Shown in pieces: positions 1 to 4,911 of a DNA stretch of 6,033 nucleotides (its first letter is position 1; every line of letters begins with the position of its first letter). The notes below the pieces were generated by a model. It saw only the letters and a list, made by a program, of their open reading frames with translations, searched no databases and was not told where the DNA came from. The stretch is from a bacterium TMED6 (GTDB lineage: Bacteria > Fidelibacterota > Marinisomatia > SCGC-AAA003-L08 > D37C17). Both the position numbers and the translations under genes were made by a program. The DNA is taken from contig NHBL01000006.1 of assembly GCA_002167465.1 (NCBI GenBank), positions 27,547 through 33,579 on the forward strand. Direction: 5' to 3'.

Positions 1-114
1 ATTTAAACTATTAAAGTTTTCAAAAAAAACTAACTCATCTGTATGAGTATCACATATCTTAGTTAATTTTGCTACAAAATTATAATCTGATTCTGAAAAA
101 ATAATTATCTTCAT
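1..114 (-). CDS. Unidentified protein, N-terminal 38 codons only (cut by window edge)
   Basis: An open frame starts with ATG at 114-112 and runs off the left edge without a stop. The visible protein begins MKIIIFSESDYNFVAKLTKI and continues for 18 more residues. A hydrophobic beta-strand right after the methionine, followed by a helix-like stretch, resembles the opening of a Rossmann-like alpha/beta fold, but this is too little to name a family. The start codon overlaps the stop of the DUF309 gene as ATGA (4 bases), which supports both the start and co-translation as the fourth gene of the minus-strand operon. No Shine-Dalgarno motif lies upstream; the preceding bases are an A-rich run. Function is unknown from what is visible. 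Confidence 0.65.
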   Translation of the reverse strand, partial: MKIIIFSESDYNFVAKLTKICDTHTDELVFFENFNSLN

Positions 115-485
115 TTTTTTAATTTAATTTGTGGAACTAAGCTCCAATCAAACTGATTAACTTTATCAATATCAATAACTTTATTAAGAGACTTTTCCGC
201 TAAAATTATAATTTCTTCAACATTAATATTTCTATGAGAACTTGGAAATTTTTTTAATTTTGGTAAGGATTTATTAAATAAATTTTTAGAACCAGTTAAA
301 TTTAAGTTTGTAATATGAAAATATGCTACTGAAAGCTGAATTAAACCCTGTATAAATAGTGAATCTTTTAATGGATATTCAGTCCATAAGTATTCCCATG
401 AATCATGAGCGGCATAAAACTTTCTAGAGTTAAATAAATCTATACCATCTAATAAGTAATCTTCTTCAGTTTTATTTTTAGTCAT
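111..485 (-). CDS. DUF309 domain-containing protein
   Basis: This 124-residue protein is the usual size for the DUF309 family, small all-helical proteins of unknown biochemical role. The family pattern is clear. Residues 18-34 carry the FN..kFYAAHDSWEYLW block with H27 and E31, and residues 46-57 carry QGLIQLSVAYFH, ending in H57. Several conserved polar residues thus face each other across two helices, as expected for this family. The C-terminal third is lysine- and isoleucine-rich and less conserved. The ATG at 485 lies inside the end of the metallo-hydrolase gene (8-base overlap), and its own TGA overlaps the next start (ATGA), so translation is probably coupled on both sides. Only a weak purine stretch (GAG) precedes the start. 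No signal peptide or membrane segment is seen, so the protein should be cytoplasmic. The family call is firm; the function is unknown. Confidence 0.85.
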   Translation of the reverse strand: MTKNKTEEDYLLDGIDLFNSRKFYAAHDSWEYLWTEYPLKDSLFIQGLIQLSVAYFHITNLNLTGSKNLFNKSLPKLKKFPSSHRNINVEEIIILAEKSLNKVIDIDKVNQFDWSLVPQIKLKK

Positions 486-1335
486 TAATACTCAGCTCTC
501 TAGTAACTTCAAAATATTTTATACTTTTTTTAATTTGTACAGCAATGCATTTTGGATCATGGTAAAAGAATAAAATCCAGTTTTTTTTAGCGGCCTCATT
601 TAAAAATAAAGTTTTTTCATCAATTGTTTTCATTGCGTTTAAATCATAACCCATTATCCAAGGTATTTTTAAATGTGATTTTAATGGTATTAAATCAGCA
701 CAAAATACCAATGAATCATTATCATGATTTAACTTAATTAATTGCTGCCCTGTTGTATGCCCATAAACTGATATGGTTTGAATATCTTCAAATAAATATT
801 GATTATCATCTACCAAATGCAATTGATTATTTTCCTTTATAGGTAAAAAATTATCTGATAAATAGCTGGCTCTATCCTTTGGGTTTGGATTTATTGCTGC
901 ATCCCAATTACTCTTTGATATAATATATTTAGCATTAGGAAAAGTAGGAATTATCTTATTCTCATATTTTATCGTTGCTCCACCAACATGATCAAAATGT
1001 AAATGAGTTAAAATAACATGAGTAATATCTTCTAATTTATAATCTAATTTATTTAACTCATCTTTTAGTGGAAAACTAGATTGCTCAATACAAAACATAT
1101 CGTTAAATTTTTTATTATTTTTATTTCCAATTCCAGTTTCAATTAAAATTACATCTTTCCCATTATCAAGCAATAAACATCTCATTGACAAATCTATACG
1201 ATTCAATTCATCGGAAGGATTTGTTTTATTCCATAAAACTTTTGGGACAGATCCCATCATGGCACCACCATCTAATTTGAATTTGCCAGTCTCTATTACT
1301 CTAATTTTCCATTTATTTTTAAATGATTCAAACAT
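478..1335 (-). CDS. Metallo-beta-lactamase-fold hydrolase (lactonase/YtnP-like)
   Basis: This 285-residue protein has the full di-metal ligand set of the MBL superfamily: the HxHxDH motif at H111, H113, D115 and H116 (THLHFDHVGG), H193 in YGHTTG, D214 in FCADL, and H259 near the C-terminus. An early GGAMMGSVPKVLW block (residues 23-35) and overall length match the AiiA/YtnP-like group, which contains N-acyl-homoserine lactonases and other ester or lactone hydrolases. The substrate cannot be read from sequence; the protein could act on any small ester, lactone or thioester. There is no signal peptide, so it should be cytoplasmic. A GGAG ribosome site seven bases before ATG 1335 supports this start. 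The gene overlaps its upstream neighbour and the DUF309 gene by 8 bases each, so it is the middle of a tightly coupled operon. Family call is strong; the specific reaction is inference. Confidence 0.9.
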   Translation of the reverse strand: MFESFKNKWKIRVIETGKFKLDGGAMMGSVPKVLWNKTNPSDELNRIDLSMRCLLLDNGKDVILIETGIGNKNNKKFNDMFCIEQSSFPLKDELNKLDYKLEDITHVILTHLHFDHVGGATIKYENKIIPTFPNAKYIISKSNWDAAINPNPKDRASYLSDNFLPIKENNQLHLVDDNQYLFEDIQTISVYGHTTGQQLIKLNHDNDSLVFCADLIPLKSHLKIPWIMGYDLNAMKTIDEKTLFLNEAAKKNWILFFYHDPKCIAVQIKKSIKYFEVTRELSIND

Positions 1336-2245
1336 TTATTTTCTCCAAAATATTTTCAAGATGCAAACAAATCTTTTTATGATTTTGCTTATCAATATAT
1401 CTCATCAAAGATCTAATAGAATCTACGAAAAGAATAAATTCACTTGTCAAATCTAAAATCTCAGTACTGTTAATAATACTAAGTAAATCTTTTCTACCAT
1501 TTTCTAATAAGTTTTTATTTGCAACTTCACTATTATGATTAAAATTATTTAATTTTAATTTGGTAAATTTTTTATTAATTAGAGATTGAATCAAAAATCT
1601 AATCTTAACATCTCTAACTAAATTTGCATTATATGCCTCCACCAAATGAGACAATAAATCTAAATCAGAACAAGTTAAATCATAATTTAAAATATCAATA
1701 AATTCAAGATTATTTGATTGAATACTTATCTCTTCAAATTGATCGCACATAATTGCATCTAAAGCATAAATTATATAATTAATACTTTCTTTATTTTTTA
1801 AAAATAAAACTGATTTATATAAAGACCAAATTAAAAGAAATGATTCCCCTGATTGTTTTAAACTAATCTCAATTAAAAATTCTAGTATATGAAGCTCGCT
1901 TGAAACTAACCTTAACTGACAATAGGTGTCTAAAACTTTTTTTCTATCTTTGTTTAAAAATGCAATTTCTAAATCTCTGATATCAATTACAGGATTAAGC
2001 TCTAAATTTTTATTAATATTTAATTCAATTTTTATTTCTTTAAAACTTTCTAAATATACAGAATTAAAATTCATTAATTTTTGATTTGGCTTATCCAAAT
2101 TTAAACCTATTAATGACTTTGATGCTTGAATCAAGCGGAGAGGATGCAATTCACTTTCAGATAATTTTATTTTTAAACAAAATTGAATTTGTTTTTCAAT
2201 TATTTTTGCAGCTTTGAGTTTATCAATTTGTAATTTTTTTTTCAT
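1328..2245 (-). CDS. Unrecognised 305-residue helical protein, first gene of the minus operon
   Basis: I do not recognise a family. The protein is rich in Leu, Ile, Lys, Asn and Ser, low in Gly and Pro, and reads as mostly amphipathic helix, especially residues 88-170 (leucine/isoleucine heptad-like spacing) and 194-300. This could be a helical-repeat (TPR- or HEAT-like) or coiled scaffold, but no repeat consensus is clear. The hydrophobic stretch around 136-149 is broken by Lys and Ser and is short for a membrane helix; no signal peptide is seen, so it is probably soluble. No metal-binding or nucleotide-binding motif is apparent. The start at 2245 (MKKKLQ) has no Shine-Dalgarno site and follows an AT-rich promoter-like stretch. 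The TGA overlaps the hydrolase start by 8 bases, which implies a shared transcript and possibly a shared role. It is a real gene judging by length, frame integrity and coupling; its function is unknown. Confidence 0.8.
   Translation of the reverse strand: MKKKLQIDKLKAAKIIEKQIQFCLKIKLSESELHPLRLIQASKSLIGLNLDKPNQKLMNFNSVYLESFKEIKIELNINKNLELNPVIDIRDLEIAFLNKDRKKVLDTYCQLRLVSSELHILEFLIEISLKQSGESFLLIWSLYKSVLFLKNKESINYIIYALDAIMCDQFEEISIQSNNLEFIDILNYDLTCSDLDLLSHLVEAYNANLVRDVKIRFLIQSLINKKFTKLKLNNFNHNSEVANKNLLENGRKDLLSIINSTEILDLTSEFILFVDSIRSLMRYIDKQNHKKICLHLENILEKINV
1343..1346 (-). promoter_or_regulatory. Ribosome binding site (GGAG) of the MBL-fold hydrolase
   Basis: On the minus strand GGAG lies 7 bases before the ATG at 1335, inside the last codons of the upstream gene. 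It fixes the hydrolase start despite the 8-base overlap. It is one of only two clear Shine-Dalgarno motifs in the window. Confidence 0.7.
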
Positions 2246-2330
2246 TTTAATTCATAGTATTATAGATTAATATATACGCAAGATAGTTCTTTAATATAAA
2301 GTTAAATAATATGAATCTGAAATTTAAATA
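2246..2330. promoter_or_regulatory. Divergent intergenic region, probable promoters for both operons
   Basis: This is the only real gap in the window and separates two divergent operons, so by layout it should hold a promoter for each. It is extremely AT-rich. On the plus strand TATAAA (2295-2300) and TAATAT (2307-2312) are -10-like, but neither has a convincing -35 partner. I see no CTGT-N8-ACAG LexA box, although the E. coli namesake of the plus-strand gene (YdjM) is LexA-controlled. No strong inverted repeat or riboswitch-like structure is evident. The promoter role is inferred from gene layout. Confidence 0.5.
2259..2264 (-). promoter_or_regulatory. Candidate -10 box (TATAAT) for the minus-strand operon
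   Basis: A perfect TATAAT on the minus strand ends 13 bases before the ATG at 2245. Transcription would then start only about 6 bases before the start codon, giving a nearly leaderless message, which agrees with the missing Shine-Dalgarno site. No good -35 hexamer lies 16-18 bases upstream. In such AT-rich DNA a chance match is quite possible. Confidence 0.3.
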
Positions 2331-3026
2331 ATGATACATACAAGCATTAACGCATTAATTGGTTTCCAATTAACTCAATTTATAAAAAACAAAAAACTTT
2401 TATCTACCTCTATTATTATAGGTATAATTTTACCTGATATAGATTTAATCTTAGATTTTATATTAAGTTTATTTTATAATTATAATTTTTTATTTCAACC
2501 TTTAATTTCTAATTCAATTTTCCATAGTTTATTAATGATACCATTTTTATCATTATTGATTTTAATTTATTTAGAATATAAAAATAAGAATAATCCAAAT
2601 ATTGTAATTGGATTGTCCATTGGAATGTTAGCACATATTATATTTGATATTGTATCAATGGATTCAGTTGGAATATTTTTTCCACTATTTGACCTTAATT
2701 CTAACTTTTCATTAAATAGCTTTTTTAATTTTCAAATATCTGAAAATTTACAAAAAATGTTATTTGCATCAGATTTCTTTTTTTTTAGATTATATACATG
2801 GATGATAATTAATTTAATTCTTAAAAAAGCTAACGATAATAATAATATTATAAAAAAGCTTTCAATAGTTATGAAATTACAATTATATATTTTTCTTATA
2901 TTTTTATTATTAATATATTTTGGTGCTAGTATTTCCTTATTTTCAAAGCTATTTGGATTATTATATACTCCATGCTTTTTTACGGCATTACTTATGACTT
3001 ATAAAACAAGAAAAATTATTAATTAA
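2331..3026 (+). CDS. YdjM/DUF457-family inner-membrane protein (putative metal-dependent hydrolase)
   Basis: This 231-residue, very hydrophobic protein resembles the YdjM/DUF457 family of membrane proteins annotated as predicted metal-dependent hydrolases, whose activity is essentially unproven. Family marks are H3 near the N-terminus, LPDID at 34-38 (D36, D38), H65 in IFHS, and a GMLAHIIFD...GIFFPLF block at 98-120 containing H102, D106, G114 and P118. Probable membrane segments lie near 24-46, 62-81, 92-108, 150-165, 182-200 and 205-223. The usual HR before the HS pair is not evident, so the second motif is degenerate. Base composition is extreme even for this window: 2461-2520 holds only 6 G or C. 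The start has no Shine-Dalgarno site. Its TAA overlaps the channel gene start by one base (TAATG). Family confidence is good, function low. Confidence 0.75.
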   Translation: MIHTSINALIGFQLTQFIKNKKLLSTSIIIGIILPDIDLILDFILSLFYNYNFLFQPLISNSIFHSLLMIPFLSLLILIYLEYKNKNNPNIVIGLSIGMLAHIIFDIVSMDSVGIFFPLFDLNSNFSLNSFFNFQISENLQKMLFASDFFFFRLYTWMIINLILKKANDNNNIIKKLSIVMKLQLYIFLIFLLLIYFGASISLFSKLFGLLYTPCFFTALLMTYKTRKIIN

Positions 3027-3922
3027 TGAATTTATTAGAGAAAATAATAGTTAACACTTCAAGTGAAATTTCAAAGTTTTTTACCTACTCCTCGATTCAA
3101 GCAAAAATAATAGCAACATTAATGGCAATCTTTTTCATTATTATTATGAGAAGGGCTGTTATGGGGTTTTTTGTTTTAAGGCTAGAAGATATGAAGTTGA
3201 GATACAACTGGTCTCGTGTTGTAAGTTATACTAGTGTTGGCTTTGGAATTATAATAGTTGGACAAATATGGTTAGATGGTATCGGTTCAATTGTTACATA
3301 TTTAGGACTTTTATCTGCTGGTATAGCTATTGCATTAAAAGATCCAATAACAAATATAACCGGCTGGTTATTTATTTTATGGAATAGACCTTTGGAAACA
3401 GGAGATAGAATACAATTAGGTGACCATTCCGGAGATGTCATTGATATTAATTTCTTTAACTTTACTGTTATGGAAATTGGAAATTGGGTTGATGCTGATC
3501 AAAATACAGGTAGAATCATTCATATCCCAAATGGAAAAATTTTTATTGAAACATTGGCAAATTATGGTAAAGGTTTTGAGTATATATTTAATGAAATTCC
3601 TGTTCTAATAACTTTTGAGAGTGAATGGGAAAAAGCAAAAAAAATTCTTGAAAAGATTGCTAAAGATTTTGGTGCACACCCAACACGTGCCGCTGAAATA
3701 GAAATTAAAAAAGCTTCCCAAAAGTTTTTAATTCAGAAACAAAAACTTGATCCTGTTGTTTATACAAAAGTAGCAGATAGTGGTGTGTTATTAACAGTAA
3801 GATACCTTTGCGCACCTAAAAATAGACGGGATACAGAGCAAGAAATTTGGGAAGAAATATTAAAAGAATTCGATCTTGAACCTAAAATTGAACTTGCTTA
3901 TCCAACAATAAGAAGAATTTAG
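3026..3922 (+). CDS. MscS-family small-conductance mechanosensitive ion channel
   Basis: At 298 residues this is close to E. coli MscS (286). Channels of this family form heptamers in the inner membrane and open under membrane tension to release solutes on hypo-osmotic shock. Likely membrane helices are 25-45, 66-83 and the pore-lining TM3 from about 88 to 120, which contains GLLSAGIAIALKD and the following N..G..FILWNRP segment. The beta domain follows (ETGDRIQLGDHSGDVIDI, 124-141), with the conserved IPNGKIF at 167-173, then an alpha/beta C-terminal domain to 298. The loop before IPNG (about 150-163, with GNWVDAD) is longer than in E. coli MscS and looks like a subfamily trait. The gene is less AT-rich than its neighbours (23 G/C in 3181-3240). 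It begins by TAATG overlap with the upstream membrane gene; its stop is 2 bases before the next gene. Confidence 0.93.
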   Translation: MNLLEKIIVNTSSEISKFFTYSSIQAKIIATLMAIFFIIIMRRAVMGFFVLRLEDMKLRYNWSRVVSYTSVGFGIIIVGQIWLDGIGSIVTYLGLLSAGIAIALKDPITNITGWLFILWNRPLETGDRIQLGDHSGDVIDINFFNFTVMEIGNWVDADQNTGRIIHIPNGKIFIETLANYGKGFEYIFNEIPVLITFESEWEKAKKILEKIAKDFGAHPTRAAEIEIKKASQKFLIQKQKLDPVVYTKVADSGVLLTVRYLCAPKNRRDTEQEIWEEILKEFDLEPKIELAYPTIRRI

Positions 3923-3924
3923 TT

Positions 3925-4911
3925 ATGAAAATTTTAAGATATTTTAAAAACAATAAAATAAAATGTGGATTATTAATAAATGAATCTGATATTCTAAATA
4001 TTGAAAATATAGAAATTAGTAAATCTGCTAAATTAAATGATCATGATAACTATATCATTGAAAATAAACTATATAATGTTGAACCAATATTTCTTATTTC
4101 ACTTATTAATAAAGGTGCTATAAATTTTAATAATAATTATGATAAAAATTCATTAATTAAATTGTCAGATGTAGAAATACTTAGTCCTATTACTAAACCT
4201 AATAGCTTTAGAGATGCATATGCTTTTAAGCAACATGTAGCAGCTGGTAGAAAAGCAAGAAATTTACCTATGATTGAAGAATTTGACTTAAATCCTGTTT
4301 ACTATTATTCAAATCATTCAGCGATAACTGGACCTGGGGATTTATTCTTTAATAAAAAACATTTAAATAAATTAGATTTTGAATTAGAGCTAGCCATTAT
4401 TATTGGTAAAGAAGGAAAAAATATTAAGGTTGAGAATGCTGACGATTATATTTTTGGCTTTATGATTATGAATGACTGGAGCGCTCGTGATATTCAAATG
4501 AATGAGATGAAACTAAATTTAGGACCGGCAAAAGGTAAAGACTTTTGTACTTCTATAGGGCCTTATTTAGTTACAAAGGATGAGTTAGATGCTAAAACTT
4601 TGCGAACAAATAATGGCAATATATATGATTTAAATATGTCTGCTTATATAAATGATAGCAAAGTTTCAGAAGATACATCTAAAAATATGTATTGGACTTT
4701 TGCACAAATAATTAGTCATATTTCTCTTGGTACTACAATCTATCCAGGTGATATAATTGGTTCTGGTACTTGTGCTACAGGATGTCTTTATGAACTGAAT
4801 TTGACTAACAATACAAATAAATGGTTACAACCAAATGATAATATTAAATTACAAATAGAACAATTAGGAACACTTGAAAATATAATTAATCTGGAGAATG
4901 ATAATGAATAA
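3925..4911 (+). CDS. Fumarylacetoacetate hydrolase (FAH) family enzyme
   Basis: This 328-residue protein has the FAH fold's catalytic block in the C-terminal two thirds. FAH itself cleaves fumarylacetoacetate to fumarate and acetoacetate in tyrosine breakdown; relatives decarboxylate or hydrolyse other 2-oxo acids. By comparison with mammalian FAH as I recall it, the metal ligands are D97, E153, E155 and D184 (NDWSARD), the catalytic His is H104, Y99 matches the substrate tyrosine, K205 lies in GPAKGKDF, and T282 sits in GSGTCATG. The D97-x6-H104 spacing equals that of the mammalian enzyme (D126, H133), which favours a true FAH-like hydrolase over the shorter FAHD1-type enzymes. No other tyrosine-pathway gene is in view, so the substrate is inferred. 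The N-terminal ~85 residues are a less conserved SH3-like region. It follows the channel gene by 2 bases and overlaps the peptidase gene by 8. Probably cytoplasmic. Confidence 0.9.
   Translation: MKILRYFKNNKIKCGLLINESDILNIENIEISKSAKLNDHDNYIIENKLYNVEPIFLISLINKGAINFNNNYDKNSLIKLSDVEILSPITKPNSFRDAYAFKQHVAAGRKARNLPMIEEFDLNPVYYYSNHSAITGPGDLFFNKKHLNKLDFELELAIIIGKEGKNIKVENADDYIFGFMIMNDWSARDIQMNEMKLNLGPAKGKDFCTSIGPYLVTKDELDAKTLRTNNGNIYDLNMSAYINDSKVSEDTSKNMYWTFAQIISHISLGTTIYPGDIIGSGTCATGCLYELNLTNNTNKWLQPNDNIKLQIEQLGTLENIINLENDNE
4893..4896 (+). promoter_or_regulatory. Ribosome binding site (GGAG) of the M3 peptidase gene
   Basis: GGAG lies 7 bases before ATG 4904, inside the last codons of the FAH-family gene. 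It decides the start of the peptidase, which overlaps the FAH stop by 8 bases. Motif and spacing equal those at the minus-strand hydrolase start. Confidence 0.7.

Noticed and set aside
1259..1456. A 65-codon plus-strand open frame
   Set aside because: It lies antisense across the conserved N-terminus of the MBL hydrolase and the end of the 305-residue gene, has no family resemblance and no ribosome site.
1328..2245. 305-residue protein as a membrane protein because of the hydrophobic stretch near residues 136-149
   Set aside because: The stretch is short and broken by Ser and Lys, and no other segment looks membrane-spanning.
2254..2281. Alternative minus-strand promoter pairing TTGCGT (2281-2276) with TACTAT (2259-2254), 16-base spacer
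   Set aside because: The -35 match is only three of six, and the transcript would start essentially at the ATG; not better than chance here.
2246..2330. Possible LexA/SOS box upstream of the YdjM-like gene
   Set aside because: No CTGT-N8-ACAG match or close variant is present on either strand.
2311..2331. Six-codon open frame whose TAA overlaps the YdjM-like start as TAATG
   Set aside because: It could be a leader peptide, but it is very short, has no ribosome site, and ATG and TAA triplets are frequent in such AT-rich DNA.
3226..3441. A 71-codon minus-strand open frame
   Set aside because: It is antisense to the pore and beta-domain region of the MscS gene, whose protein motifs are unmistakable.
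3420..3608. A 62-codon plus-strand open frame
   Set aside because: It is an out-of-frame shadow within the MscS gene with no independent support.
3637..3644. A8 run in the MscS gene as a slippage switch
   Set aside because: It is shorter than the T9 and A9 runs, falls in ordinary Lys codons, and is expected by chance in this composition.
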